64,000 bases of DNA from Inia geoffrensis. Its lineage: Eukaryota > Chordata > Mammalia > Artiodactyla > Iniidae. Within the stretch, counting starts at the first letter, position 1. Each line of letters opens with the position of its first letter. Where the stretch lies: the NCBI GenBank assembly GCA_036417435.1, contig CM070901.1, forward strand, positions 63,298,501 to 63,362,500, read 5' to 3'. Both the position numbers and the translations under genes were made by a program. The notes beneath the pieces were generated by a model. It saw nothing but the letters and a program-made list of their open reading frames with translations. It ran no database searches and was not told where the DNA came from. Shown here piece by piece: positions 25,334-40,080 of the stretch.

Positions 25334-27566
25334 GTGGGAATTCAAATAGTAGCAGGCAGTAGTGAGAACATAAAGGAGGTGCGTTTAAGGGTAAAAATTG
25401 AGCTACCATATGATCTGGTAGCTCACTACTGGCTCTATCACCTGAGAAGAGCAGAATCAAAAAGACACAGGCTGACAATCCTACACTGCAGCACTATTTA
25501 CCCTAGCCAAGACTTGGAACAACCAAAATTTCCATTAACACATGAATGCACAAAGAACAAGTGGTTCATGTACAAGATGGAGTATTACTCCTATAAAAAA
25601 TATAAATATAAAAAACAAACAAAACTAGGGAGACATAAGCTTTGGATGTTGATCCGGGCACATTCCACTCTAATTTACACCCAAGGAACACTACTTCCAG
25701 GAAGGTACTGTTTCCCTAGTAACCAGAGTGTAGAATATAGAAATGCTGCCGCCCTGTGCCCGTTTGCCCCAAGAGCAGTTTTAAAACCTGTGCTAAAGGT
25801 CACTTCGTATTCACAAGGACTGCTCTGCTGTAAATGACACCTGCCAACAATATACGTTGAGGGAGGTAACGGCCAAAAAATTTCAAAATATGGCACATAA
25901 CTTCAAGAAATCATTTGAATAGGTAAGCTGTACTCACTCTTTAAAAAACAATAAAAAAGTACATGGCTATAAGCTTAATATAAGGAATTATTAGATCTAT
26001 GCAAATCCAGCCACAAAATGGTATCACTGGGCTTCCCTGGTGGTGCAGTGGTTGAAAGTCCGCCTGTCGATGCAGGGGACACAGGTTAGTGCCCCAGTCC
26101 GGGAAGATCCCACATGCCGCAGAGCGGCTAGGCCCGTGAGCCATGGCCGCTGAACCTGTGCGTCCAGAGCCTGTGCTCCGCAACGGGAGAGGCCACAACA
26201 GTGAGAAACCCGCGTATCGCAAAAAAAAAAAAAAAAGGTATCACCTCACACCGGTCAGAATGACCATCAGCAAAAAATATACAAACAGTAAATGCTGAAG
26301 AGTTTGTGAAGAAATGCATACCCTCAACTTTAGTTGGCTCATAAACTTGTAAGTGCCACTAATGAAAATAGAACGGAGCAGCCTTTAAAAGGTAAACATT
26401 GAGAAACCATATGATCCCACAGTTCCACTCCTTGGCCTATAACCTAGGAGGACAGAAATGGAATGACACATTCAGGCAAAACTGCACTGCAGCAGAATTA
26501 CAAGAGCCAAAACCTAGAAAGAAACAAAATGTCCATCAGGAGACAAATGGACAAAGAATAACTAGTACATGTACAGATGGATTATTAGCCATGGAAAAAA
26601 ATGAAACAATGTAGATTGCAGAACCATAGACGACTCTGGATGTAATCACACAACTTGAAGTAAGCCAGAAAGCGAAAGACACGTATCCTATGATATCAAT
26701 TATACGTGTTACCCAAAAATTGATACCAATGAAGATATTTCCACAGATAAAGGCAATCACAGATTCATGAAACAGACTTATGATTAAGCAATTGGAAAGT
26801 TGCGAAGATTGGATACATTAGGATATTGGAGTTAACAGAGATATACAAACACATGTGAAATATGTAATCACAAAATACCTGCAGAATTTCAAGAGAAGAC
26901 TACTCAACACTGTGTCATAACCTACATGGCAAATGGATCCCAAGATGAATACATATATGTATCGGTACAAAAAGCACACACACCTGGCTCACGTAGAACA
27001 AACAAAACATCATAATCAAATCTGCTGTGATAAAAAGTAAAAATTAAACGAACAAGAAATAACGGGGCATAAAACTATGGGGGTGCTTCCTGGCTCATTC
27101 CATCCTAACATACAACCTTGGAACACAGCTTCCACGAAGTGTCTGTTGACTTAGTAACCAGATTTAAGAATGGAGAAATGGCGCAGCCTGGTGACCGTCT
27201 CCTGTCAAAGCAGCTTTAAACACAGGGCTAAGGGACCCTTAATATTCACAAGAATTGCAGCTCTGTAAATGACGCCTGCCCTCAAAAATACCTGGGTTGG
27301 AATATGTACCTAAAACTTCAAAGAAGGCAACATTTGAAAGAGAAAATTTCAAGAGGCCTATTTAACTCATTTTTTCCTTTCTTTCTTTTTTTCTTGTTTA
27401 GCAAAGCAGGCCATGGAAAAAGCTGAACATGAGGAATTAAGGAAGACATGCAAATCCAGTGTACAAAACCGTATACCTGACAACAGACAGAATGATCATC
27501 AGCAAATAATCTCTAAACACTAAATGCTCAAGGGGTTTTAGAGAACTGTGCAGCCTGTAGCTGCTG
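25334..27566 (+). repeat. Dimer A, copy 5 (opens L unit 5)
   Basis: Type A, 2233 bp. States: 'gtgtagaata', 'ggtaacggcc', SINE 'gtcgatg', 16-A tail, 'cacacacctgg', 'gacgcctgccc', 'cctaaaacttc'. It matches A8 at every variable site scored. Confidence 0.95.
26028..26236 (+). mobile_element. CHR-type SINE in dimer A5
   Basis: Same insertion; 'gtcgatg' form, 16-A tail, as in A8. Confidence 0.94.
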
Positions 27567-29580
27567 GTGGGATATCAAATGGTAACACCCAGTAGTGAGA
27601 ACAGAAGGGAGGTGCGTTGAAAGGTAAAAATTAAGCTACCATATGATCTGGTAGGCCCAGTACTGGGCCTATACCCTGAGAAGGCCAGAATCAAAAAGAC
27701 ACAAGCTGACATACTTACAAGGCAGCACTATGTACCCTCACCACGACTTTGAACAACCAAAATGTCCATCAACACATGAGTGCATAAAAAATAAGTGATC
27801 CATGTACGTAATGGAATATTACTCTCATAAAAAATTTAATTGAATATAAAAAACATAAGTAAGGACACATATGCATTTGGTGTTTATTCATACAAATTTC
27901 ACTGTAATTTACAAACAAGGAACACTACTTCCAGAAACTTATTTTTTCCCTAGTAACCAGAGTGGGGAATGTAGAAATGCTGCCGTCCCGTGCCTGTTTG
28001 CCGCAACAGTGGCTTTATAACCTCTACTAAAAGCCAATTCATATTCACCATGACAGCAGGGATATAAACGATCCCTGCTAAACAAATGGTTGAAGGAGTT
28101 AATGGCCAAAAACATTCAAAACATGGCGCATACTTTAAGAAACCATGTGAATATGTAAGCTGTACTCACTCTTTACAAAACAATAAAAAAGTCCATAGCA
28201 ATAAGCTCAATATAAGGAATTATTAGATATATGCAAATCCAGCCAGAATAAGCTATCAGCTCACACCAGTCAGAATGACCATCAACCGAAAAATACAAAC
28301 AATAAATGCTGAAGAGCTTTTGAAGAAATTCATATCCTCAACTTTAAGTGGCTCGTAAACTGGTTAAGTGCCACTAATGAAAATAGAACGGAGAAGCCTT
28401 TAAAAGGTAAACATTGCGATACCACATGATCGCAAAGACCCACTCCTTGGCCTATAACCTAGGAAGACAGAAATGGAATGACACATTCAGGCAAAACTGC
28501 ACTGCAGCAGTATTACAATAGCCAAGACATGGAAACAACAAAACGTCCATCAAGAGACGCATGGACAAAGAAAAACTGGCACGTGTACAGATGGCATACG
28601 AGCCACAGAAGAAAAAAATTAAACAATGCCATTTGCAGCACCATAGAGGAGTCTAGTGGCAATCACAACTTAAAGTAACTCAGAAAGCAAAGGACACATA
28701 TCCTATGACATCACTTAATGGCGTTACCTAAAAATTGATACCCGTGAAGTTTTCTCACGGAGAAAGGCAATCAAAGATTTGATCAACAAGCATATGGTAA
28801 ACCAAATGGAAAGGGTGAGGATTGGATAAATTAGCATATTGTGGGAAACAGAGATATACCAACACATGTGAAATATATAAGCACCAAAGACCTAAGGAAT
28901 ACCAAGAGAAGACTACTCAACATTGTGTCATGACCCACATGGGAAACAGATCCGAAGATGAATAGATATGTGTATTTGTGTAAAACAACCACATCATGCA
29001 CACCTAGAACAAACAAAACAGTGTAGTCAAATTTGCTGTGATAACAAATAAAAACTAAATTAAGAAAACCAACAAGAAGTAATGAGACATAAACTAATGG
29101 GGGTCTTTCCTGGCATACTCCATTCTAATTTACAAGTTGGAACTTTACACACAGGAAGGTTATCTTGCCCTTGTAACCAGATTTGGGAATGGAGAAATGC
29201 CTCAGCCATGCGACCGTCTCCTGCAAAAGCAGCTCCGAGCACAGTGCTAAGGGTAACCTAATATTCACAAGAATTGCAGATCTGTAAATGACACCTGCCC
29301 TCAAAACAATTCCTGGGTTCGAATATCGACGAAGAAATTCAAAAAAGGGCAACCTTTCAAGAAGACAATTTCAAGAGTATGTTTAACTCACATTTTCTTT
29401 CTTTCTTTTTTTCGGGTTTCACAAAAAAGAAAGAAACTCAACATGAGGAATTAATAACGACATGCAAATTCAGTCTACAGAAACGTTTATCTGACAACAG
29501 TCACCGTGATCATCAGCAAAAAAGCTCGAAACAATAAATGCTTAAGGGTTCTTAGAGAACTCGGTACCCTCTAGCTGCTG
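27567..29580 (+). repeat. Dimer B, copy 5
   Basis: Type B, 2014 bp. 'aaaaaatttaattg' near 27829 is shared with BC6, B8 and BC10. 'atagaggag' is shared with B1 and B2. Confidence 0.94.
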
Positions 29581-31591
29581 GTGGGAAGTCAAATAGTAGC
29601 AGCCGGTAGTGAGAACATAAAGGAGGTGCGTTTAAGGGTAAAAATTGAGCTACCATATGATCTGGTAGCTCACTACTGGCTCTATCACCTGAGAATACCT
29701 GAACCAAAAAGACACCGGCTGACAGTACGACAAGGCAGCAATATGTACCCTAGCCAAGACTTGTTACAACCAAAATTTCCATCGACACATGAATGCACAA
29801 AGAACAAGTGGTCCATGTACAAGATGGAGTATTACTCTGATAAAAAATATAAATATAAAAACCAAACATAACTAAGGAGACATAAGCTTTTGATATTTAT
29901 CCGGGCACATTCCATGCTAATTTACACCCAAGGAACACTACTTCCTGGAAGGTACTCTTTCCCTAGTAACCAGAGTGTGGAATGTAGAAATGCTGCCGCC
30001 CCGTGGCCGTTTGCCGCAACAGCGGCTTTACAAACTCTGCTAAAGGTCAATTCATATTCACAAGGACTGCAGGGCTGTAAATGACACCAGCCAACCAAAT
30101 GGTTGAAGGAGTTAATGGCCAAAAACATTCAAAACATGGCGCATACTTTAAGAAACCATGTGAATATGTAAGCTGTACTCACTCTTTACAAAACAATAAA
30201 AAAGTCCATAGCAATAAGCTCAATATAAGGAATTATTAGATATATGCAAATCCAGCCACAAAAAGCTATCAGATCACACCGGTCAGAATGACCATCAACC
30301 GAAAATTACAAACAATAAATGCTGAAGAGGTTTTGAAGAAATTCATATCCTCAACTTTAAGTGGCTCGTAAACTGGTAAGTGCCACTAATGAAAATAGAA
30401 CGGAGAAGCCTTTAAAAGGTAAACATTGCGATACCACATGATCGCAAAGACCCACTCCTTGGCCTATAACCTAGGAAGACAGAAATGGAATGACACATTC
30501 AGGCAAAAACTGCACTGCAGCAGTATTACAATAGCCAAGACATGGAAACCACCAAAACGTCCATCAAGAGACGCATGGACAAAGAAGAACTGGTACGTGT
30601 ACAGATGGAATATGAGCCATGGAAAGAAAAATTAAACAATGCCGTTTGCAGCACAATAGATGAGTCTAGTGGTAATCACAACTTAAAGTAACTCAGAAAG
30701 CGAAAAACACATATCCTATGATATCACTTAATGGTGTTACCTAAAAATTGATACCAGTGAAGGTTTTTCACAGAGAAAGGCAATCAAAAATTCGATTAAC
30801 AAACGTATGGTTACCCAAATGGAAAGGTTTGAGGATTGGATAAATTAGCATATTGTGGGAAACAGAGATATACCAATACATGTGAAATATATAAGCACCA
30901 AAGACCTATGGAATACCAAGAGAAGACTACTCAACATTGGGTCATGACCCACATGGGAAATGGATCCGAAGAGGAATAGATATGTGTATTTGTGTAAAAG
31001 AACCACATCTTGCCCACCTAGAACAAACAGAACGGTGTAATCAAATTTGCTGTGATAACAAATAAAAATTAAATTAAGAAAACCAACAAGAAGTAATGAG
31101 ACATAAACTAATGGGGGGTTTTGCTGGCATACTCCATTCTATTTTACAAGTTGGAACGTTACACACAGGAAGGCTCTCTTGCCCTTCTAACCAGATTTGG
31201 GAATGGAGAAATGCCACAGCCATGCGACCGGTCTCCTGCAAAAGCAGCTCCGAATACACTGCTCAGGGTAACCTAATATTCACAAGAATTGCATATCTGT
31301 AAATGACACCTGCCCTCAAAACAAATCCTGGGTTCGAATATTGATGGAAAAATTCAAAAGAGGGCGACCTTTCAAGAAGACAATTTCAAGAATATATTTA
31401 AGTCACATTATTTTCTCTTTTTATGGTTTCACAATAAAAGGAAGAAACGCAACATCAGGAATTAATAAAGACATGAAAATTCAATCTACAAAAACGTTTA
31501 CCTGCCAACAGTCACCATGATCATCAGCAAAGAAGCTCTAAACAATAAATGCTCAAGGGTTTTCAGAGAACTGTGTGCCCTCTAGCTTCTG
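29581..31591 (+). repeat. Dimer C, copy 5 (closes L unit 5)
   Basis: Type C, 2011 bp. Carries 'gaaaattacaaac' (30301), shared with C8 and BC9, but 'aaaacgtccatc' (about 30555), shared with C4. The two sites give conflicting groupings. Confidence 0.94.
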
Positions 31592-33823
31592 GTGGGAATT
31601 CAAATAGTAGCAGGCAGTAGTGAGAACATAAAGGAGGTGCGTTTAAGGGTAAAAATTGAGCTACCATATGATCTGGTAGCTCACTACTGGCTCTATCACC
31701 TGAGAAGAGCAGAATCAAAAAGACACAGGCTGACAATCCTACACTGCAGCACTATTTACCCTAGCCAAGACTTGGAACAACCAAAATTTCCATTAACACA
31801 TGAATGCACAAAGAACAAGTGGTTCATGTACAAGATGGAGTATTACTCCTATAAAAAATATAAATATAAAAAACAAACAAAACTAGGGAGACATAAGCTT
31901 TGGATGTTGATCCGGGCACATTCCACTCTAATTTACACCCAAGGAACACTACTTCCAGGAAGGTACTGTTTCCCTAGTAACCAGAGTGTAGAATATAGAA
32001 ATGCTGCCGCCCTGTGCCCGTTTGCCCCAAGAGCAGTTTTAAAACCTGTGCTAAAGGTCACTTCGTATTCACAAGGACTGCTCTGCTGTAAATGACACCT
32101 GCCAACAATATACGTTGAGGGAGGTAATGGCCAAAAAATTTCAAAATATGGCACATAACTTCAAGAAATCATTTGAATAGGTAAGCTGTACTCACTCTTT
32201 AAAAAACAATAAAAAAGTACATGGCTATAAGCTTAATATAAGGAATTATTAGATCTATGCAAATCCAGCCACAAAATGGTATCACTGGGCTTCCCTGGTG
32301 GTGCAGTGGTTGAAAGTCCGCCTGCCGATGCAGGGGACACAGGTTAGTGCCCCAGTCCGGGAAGATCCCACATGCCGCAGAGCGGCTAGGCCCGTGAGCC
32401 ATGGCCGCTGAACCTGTGCGTCCAGAGCCTGTGCTCCGCAACGGGAGAGGCCACAACAGTGAGAAACCCGCGTATCGCAAAAAAAAAAAAAAAGGTATCA
32501 CCTCACACCGGTCAGAATGACCATCAGCAAAAAATATACAAACAGTAAATGCTGAAGAGTTTGTGAAGAAATGCATACCCTCAACTTTAGTTGGCTCATA
32601 AACTTGTAAGTGCCACTAATGAAAATAGAACGGAGCAGCCTTTAAAAGGTAAACATTGAGAAACCATATGATCCCACAGTTCCACTCCTTGGCCTATAAC
32701 CTAGGAGGACAGAAATGGAATGACACATTCAGGCAAAACTGCACTGCAGCAGAATTACAAGAGCCAAAACCTAGAAAGAAACAAAATGTCCATCAGGAGA
32801 CAAATGGACAAAGAATAACTAGTACATGTACAGATGGATTATTAGCCATGGAAAAAAATGAAACAATGTAGATTGCAGAACCATAGACGACTCTGGATGT
32901 AATCACACAACTTGAAGTAAGCCAGAAAGCGAAAGACACGTATCCTATGATATCAATTATACGTGTTACCCAAAAATTGATACCAATGAAGATATTTCCA
33001 CAGATAAAGGCAATCACAGATTCATGAAACAGACTTATGATTAAGCAATTGGAAAGTTGCGAAGATTGGATACATTAGGATATTGGAGTTAACAGAGATA
33101 TACAAACACATGTGAAATATGTAATCACAAAATACCTGCAGAATTTCAAGAGAAGACTACTCAACACTGTGTCATAACCTACATGGCAAATGGATCCCAA
33201 GATGAATACATATATGTATCGGTACAAAAAGCACACACACCTGGCTCACGTAGAACAAACAAAACATCATAATCAAATCTGCTGTGATAAAAAGTAAAAA
33301 TTAAACGAACAAGAAATAACGGGGCATAAAACTATGGGGGTGCTTCCTGGCTCATTCCATCCTAACATACAACCTTGGAACACAGCTTCCACGAAGTGTC
33401 TGTTGACTTAGTAACCAGATTTAAGAATGGAGAAATGGCGCAGCCTGGTGACCGTCTCCTGTCAAAGCAGCTTTAAACACAGGGCTAAGGGACCCTTAAT
33501 ATTCACAAGAATTGCAGCTCTGTAAATGACGCCTGCCCTCAAAAATACCTGGGTTGGAATATGTACCTAAAACTTCAAAGAAGGCAACATTTGAAAGAGA
33601 AAATTTCAAGAGGCCTATTTAACTCATTTTTTCCTTTCTTTCTTTTTTTCTTGTTTAGCAAAGCAGGCCATGGAAAAAGCTGAACATGAGGAATTAAGGA
33701 AGACATGCAAATCCAGTGTACAAAACCGTATACCTGACAACAGACAGAATGATCATCAGCAAATAATCTCTAAACACTAAATGCTCAAGGGGTTTTAGAG
33801 AACTGTGCAGCCTGTAGCTGCTG
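31592..33823 (+). repeat. Dimer A, copy 6 (opens S unit 6)
   Basis: Type A, 2232 bp. States: 'gtgtagaata', 'ggtaatggcc', SINE 'gccgatg', 15-A tail, 'cacacacctgg', 'gacgcctgccc', 'cctaaaacttc'. This combination is mosaic between the A4/A7 and A5/A8 groups. The 15-A tail brings two minus-strand frames into register, producing a spurious 125-codon reading frame (32199-32576). Confidence 0.94.
32286..32493 (+). mobile_element. CHR-type SINE in dimer A6
   Basis: Same insertion; 'gccgatg' form, 15-A tail, as in A11. Confidence 0.94.
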
Positions 33824-35835
33824 GTGGGATATCAAATGGTAACACCCAGTAGTGAGAACAGAAGGGAGGTGCGTTGAAAGGTAAAAATTAAGCTACCATA
33901 TGATCTGGTAGGCCCAGTACTGGGCCTATACCCTGAGAAGGCCAGAATCAAAAAGACACAAGCTGACATACTTACAAGGCAGCACTATGTACCCTCACCA
34001 CGACTTTGAACAACCAAAATGTCCATCAACACATGAGTGCATAAAAAATAAGTGATCCATGTACGTAATGGAATATTACTCTCATAAAAAATTTAATTGA
34101 ATATAAAAAACATAAGTAAGGACACATATGCATTTGGTGTTTATTCATACAAATTTCACTGTAATTTACAAACAAGGAACACTACTTCCAGAAACTTATT
34201 TTTTCCCTAGTAACCAGAGTGGGGAATGTAGAAATGCTGCCGTCCCGTGCCTGTTTGCCGCAACAGTGGCTTTATAACCTCTACTAAAAGCCAATTCATA
34301 TTCACCATGACAGCAGGGATATAAACGATCCCTGCTAAACAAATGGTTGAAGGAGTTAATGGCCAAAAACATTCAAAACATGGCGCATACTTTAAGAAAC
34401 CATGTGAATATGTAAGCTGTACTCACTCTTTACAAAACAATAAAAAAGTCCATAGCAATAAGCTCAATATAAGGAATTATTAGATATATGCAAATCCAGC
34501 CAGAATAAGCTATCAGCTCACACCAGTCAGAATGACCATCAACCGAAAAATACAAACAATAAATGCTGAAGAGCTTTTGAAGAAATTCATATCCTCAACT
34601 TTAAGTGGCTCGTAAATTGGTTAAGTGCCACTAATGAAAATAGAACGGAGAAGCCTTTAAAAGGTAAACATTGCGATACCACATGATCGCAAAGACCCAC
34701 TCCTTGGCCTATAACCTAGGAAGACAGAAATGGAATGACACATTCAGGCAAAACTGCACTGCAGCAGTATTACAATAGCCAAGACATGGAAACCACCAAA
34801 ACGTCCATCAAGAGACGCATGGACAAAGAAGAACTGGTACGTGTACAGATGGAATATGAGCCATGGAAAGAAAAATTAAACAATGCCGTTTGCAGCACAA
34901 TAGATGAGTCTAGTGGTAATCACAACTTAAAGTAACTCAGAAAGCGAAAAACACATATCCTATGATATCACTTAATGGTGTTACCTAAAAATTGATACCA
35001 GTGAAGGTTTTTCACAGAGAAAGGCAATCAAAAATTCGATTAACAAACGTATGGTTACCCAAATGGAAAGGTTTGAGGACTGGATAAATTAGCATATTGT
35101 GGGAAACAGAGATATACCAATACATGTGAAATATATAAGCACCAAAGACCTATGGAATACCAAGAGAAGACTACTCAACATTGGGTCATGACCCACATGG
35201 GAAATGGATCCGAAGAGGAATAGATATGTGTATTTGTGTAAAAGAACCACATCTTGCCCACCTAGAACAAACAGAACGGTGTAATCAAATTTGCTGTGAT
35301 AACAAATAAAAATTAAATTAAGAAAACCAACAAGAAGTAATGAGACATAAACTAATGGGGGGTTTTGCTGGCATACTCCATTCTATTTTACAAGTTGGAA
35401 CGTTACACACAGGAAGGCTCTCTTGCCCTTCTAACCAGATTTGGGAATGGAGAAATGCCACAGCCATGCGACCGGTCTCCTGCAAAAGCAGCTCCGAATA
35501 CACTGCTCAGGGTAACCTAATATTCACAAGAATTGCATATCTGTAAATGACACCTGCCCTCAAAACAAATCCTGGGTTCGAATATTGATGGAAAAATTCA
35601 AAAGAGGGCGACCTTTCAAGAAGACAATTTCAAGAATATATTTAAGTCACATTATTTTCTCTTTTTATGGTTTCACAATAAAAGGAAGAAACGCAACATC
35701 AGGAATTAATAAAGACATGAAAATTCAATCTACAAAAACGTTTACCTGCCAACAGTCACCATGATCATCAGCAAAGAAGCTCTAAACAATAAATGCTCAA
35801 GGGTTTTCAGAGAACTGTGTGCCCTCTAGCTTCTG
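33824..35835 (+). repeat. Hybrid dimer BC, copy 6 (closes S unit 6)
   Basis: Same B-to-C junction as BC3. Carries 'gaggactgg' (35076), shared with BC9 and BC10 but not BC3, and a private 'cgtaaattgg' near 34611. Confidence 0.92.
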
Positions 35836-38066
35836 GTGGGAATTCAAATAGTAGCAGGCAGTAGTGAGAACATAAAGGAGGTGCGTTTAAGGGTAAAAAT
35901 TGAGCTACCATATGATCTGGTAGCTCACTACTGGCTCTATCACCTGAGAAGAGCAGAATCAAAAAGACACAGGCTGACAATCCTACACTGCAGCACTATT
36001 TACCCTAGCCAAGACTTGGAACAACCAAAATTTCCATTAACACATGAATGCACAAAGAACAAGTGGTTCATGTACAAGATGGAGTATTACTCCTATAAAA
36101 AATATAAATATAAAAAACAAACAAAACTAGGGAGACATAAGCTTTGGATGTTGATCCGGGCACATTCCACTCTAATTTACACCCAAGGAACACTACTTCC
36201 AGGAAGGTACTGTTTCCCTAGTAACCAGAGTGTGGAATATAGAAATGCTGCCGCCCTGTGCCCGTTTGCCCCAAGAGCAGTTTTAAAACCTGTGCTAAAG
36301 GTCACTTCGTATTCACAAGGACTGCTCTGCTGTAAATGACACCTGCCAACAATATACGTTGAGGGAGGTAATGGCCAAAAAATTTCAAAATATGGCACAT
36401 AACTTCAAGAAATCATTTGAATAGGTAAGCTGTACTCACTCTTTAAAAAACAATAAAAAAGTACATGGCTATAAGCTTAATATAAGGAATTATTAGATCT
36501 ATGCAAATCCAGCCACAAAATGGTATCACTGGGCTTCCCTGGTGGTGCAGTGGTTGAAAGTCCGCCTGCCGATGCAGGGGACACAGGTTAGTGCCCCAGT
36601 CCGGGAAGATCCCACATGCCGCAGAGCGGCTAGGCCCGTGAGCCATGGCCGCTGAACCTGTGCGTCCAGAGCCTGTGCTCTGCAACGGGAGAGGCCACAA
36701 CAGTGAGAAACCCGCGTATCGCAAAAAAAAAAAAAAGGTATCACCTCACACCGGTCAGAATGACCATCAGCAAAAAATATACAAACAGTAAATGCTGAAG
36801 AGTTTGTGAAGAAATGCATACCCTCAACTTTAGTTGGCTCATAAACTTGTAAGTGCCACTAATGAAAATAGAATGGAGCAGCCTTTAAAAGGTAAACATT
36901 GAGAAACCATATGATCCCACAGTTCCACTCCTTGGCCTATAACCTAGGAGGACAGAAATGGAATGACACATTCAGGCAAAACTGCACTGCAGCAGAATTA
37001 CAAGAGCCAAAACCTAGAAAGAAACAAAATGTCCATCAGGAGACAAATGGACAAAGAATAACTAGTACATGTACAGATGGATTATTAGCCATGGAAAAAA
37101 ATGAAACAATGTAGATTGCAGAACCATAGACGACTCTGGATGTAATCACACAACTTGAAGTAAGCCAGAAAGCGAAAGACACGTATCCTATGATATCAAT
37201 TATACGTGTTACCCAAAAATTGATACCAATGAAGATATTTCCACAGATAAAGGCAATCACAGATTCATGAAACAGACTTATGATTAAGCAATTGGAAAGT
37301 TGCGAAGATTGGATACATTAGGATATTGGAGTTAACAGAGATATACAAACACATGTGAAATATGTAATCACAAAATACCTGCAGAATTTCAAGAGAAGAC
37401 TACTCAACACTGTGTCATAACCTACATGGCAAATGGATCCCAAGATGAATACATATATGTATCGGTACAAAAAGCACACACATCTGGCTCACGTAGAACA
37501 AACAAAACATCATAATCAAATCTGCTGTGATAAAAAGTAAAAATTAAACGAACAAGAAATAACGGGGCATAAAACTATGGGGGTGCTTCCTGGCTCATTC
37601 CATCCTAACATACAACCTTGGAACACAGCTTCCACGAAGTGTCTGTTGACTTAGTAACCAGATTTAAGAATGGAGAAATGGCGCAGCCTGGTGACCGTCT
37701 CCTGTCAAAGCAGCTTTAAACACAGGGCTAAGGGACCCTTAATATTCACAAGAATTGCAGCTCTGTAAATGACACCTGCCCTCAAAAATACCTGGGTTGG
37801 AATATGTACCTAAAAATTCAAAGAAGGCAACATTTGAAAGAGAAAATTTCAAGAGGCCTATTTAACTCATTTTTTCCTTTCTTTCTTTTTTTCTTGTTTA
37901 GCAAAGCAGGCCATGGAAAAAGCTGAACATGAGGAATTAAGGAAGACATGCAAATCCAGTGTACAAAACCGTATACCTGACAACAGACAGAATGATCATC
38001 AGCAAATAATCTCTAAACACTAAATGCTCAAGGGGTTTTAGAGAACTGTGTAGCCTGTAGCTGCTG
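35836..38066 (+). repeat. Dimer A, copy 7 (opens L unit 7)
   Basis: Type A, 2231 bp, the same length and the same states as A4, 16758 bp away. A private 'agaatggagc' occurs near 36870. Confidence 0.95.
36530..36736 (+). mobile_element. CHR-type SINE in dimer A7
   Basis: Same insertion; shares 'ctctgcaac' with A4; 14-A tail. Confidence 0.94.
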
Positions 38067-40080
38067 GTGGGATATCAAATGGTAACACCCAGTAGTGAGA
38101 ACAGAAGGGAGGTGCGTTGAAAGGTAAAAATTAAGCTACCATATGATCTGGTAGGCCCAGTACTGGGCCTATACCCTGAGAAGGCCAGAATCAAAAAGAC
38201 ACAAGCTGACATACTTACAAGGCAGCACTATGTACCCTCACCACGACTTTGAACAACCAAAATGTCCATCAACACATGAGTGCATAAAAAATAAGTGATC
38301 CATGTACGTAATGGAATATTACTCTCATAAAAACTTTAATTGAATATAAAAAACATAAGTAAGGACACATATGCATTTGGTGTTTATTCATACAAATTTC
38401 ACTGTAATTTACAAACAAGGAACACTACTTCCAGAAACTTATTTTTTCCCTAGTAACCAGAGTGGGGAATGTAGAAATGCTGCCGTCCCGTGCCTGTTTG
38501 CCGCAACAGTGGCTTTATAACCTCTACTAAAAGCCAATTCATATTCACCATGACAGCAGGGATATAAACGATCCCTGCTAAACAAATGGTTGAAGGAGTT
38601 AATGGCCAAAAACATTCAAAACATGGCGCATACTTTAAGAAACCATGTGAATATGTAAGCTGTACTCACTCTTTACAAAACAATAAAAAAGTCCATAGCA
38701 ATAAGCTCAATATAAGGAATTATTAGATATATGCAAATCCAGCCAGAATAAGCTATCAGCTCACACCAGTCAGAATGACCATCAACCGAAAAATACAAAC
38801 AATAAATGCTGAAGAGGTTTTGAAGAAATTCATATCCTCAACTTTAAGTGGCTCGTAAACTGGTTAAGTGCCACTAATGAAAATAGAACGGAGAAGCCTT
38901 TAAAAGGTAAACATTGCGATACCACATGATCGCAAAGACCCACTCCTTGGCCTATAACCTAGGAAGACAGAAATGGAATGACACATTCAGGCAAAACTGC
39001 ACTGCAGCAGTATTACAATAGCCAAGACATGGAAACAACAAAACGTCCATCAAGAGACGCATGGACAAAGAAAAACTGGCACGTGTACAGATGGCATACG
39101 AGCCACAGAAGAAAAAAATTAAACAATGCCATTTGCAGCACCATAGATGAGTCTAGTGGCAATCACAACTTAAAGTAACTCAGAAAGCAAAGGACACATA
39201 TCCTATGACATCACTTAATGGCGTTACCTAAAAATTGATACCCGTGAAGTTTTCTCACGGAGAAAGGCAATCAAAGATTTGATCAACAAGCATATGGTAA
39301 ACCAAATGGAAAGGGTGAGGATTGGATAAATTAGCATATTGTGGGAAACAGAGATATACCAACACATGTGAAATATATAAGCACCAAAGACCTAAGGAAT
39401 ACCAAGAGAAGACTACTCAACATTGTGTCATGACCCACATGGGAAACAGATCCGAAGATGAATAGATATGTGTATTTGTGTAAAACAACCACATCATGCA
39501 CACCTAGAACAAACAAAACAGTGTAGTCAAATTTGCTGTGATAACAAATAAAAACTAAATTAAGAAAACCAACAAGAAGTAATGAGACATAAACTAATGG
39601 GGGTCTTTCCTGGCATACTCCATTCTAATTTACAAGTTGGAACTTTACACACAGGAAGGTTATCTTGCCCTTGTAACCAGATTTGGGAATGGAGAAATGC
39701 CTCAGCCATGCGACCGTCTCCTGCAAAAGCAGCTCCGAGCACAGTGCTAAGGGTAACCTAATATTCACAAGAATTGCAGATCTGTAAATGACACCTGCCC
39801 TCAAAACAATTCCTGGGTTCGAATATCGACGAAGAAATTCAAAAAAGGGCAACCTTTCAAGAAGACAATTTCAAGAGTATGTTTAACTCACATTTTCTTT
39901 CTTTCTTTTTTTCGGGTTTCACAAAAAAGAAAGAAACTCAACATGAGGAATTAATAACGACATGCAAATTCAGTCTACAGAAACGTTTATCTGACAACAG
40001 TCACCGTGATCATCAGCAAAAAAGCTCGAAACAATAAATGCTTAAGGGTTCTTAGAGAACTCGGTACCCTCTAGCTGCTG
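38067..40080 (+). repeat. Dimer B, copy 7
   Basis: Type B, 2014 bp; 'atagatgag' (39143) as in B4 and B8. 'gaagaggttttg' near 38812 replaces the 'gaagagcttttg' of other B dimers, a C-like state. Confidence 0.94.

Larger units (their letters stand above)
19078..35835 (+). repeat. Super-repeat block 2 (L L S, 16758 bp)
   Basis: Composed of L unit 4 (19078-25333), L unit 5 (25334-31591) and S unit 6 (31592-35835), lengths 6256, 6258 and 4244. At the variable sites of dimer A, unit 4 matches unit 7 and unit 5 matches unit 8, each exactly 16758 bp away. This supports duplication of a multi-unit block. Confidence 0.9.

Noticed and set aside
32199..32576. A 125-codon minus-strand frame (also at 57442-57819)
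   Set aside because: It exists only where the SINE tail has 15 A residues. It is SINE antisense plus L1 remnant and changes with tail length.
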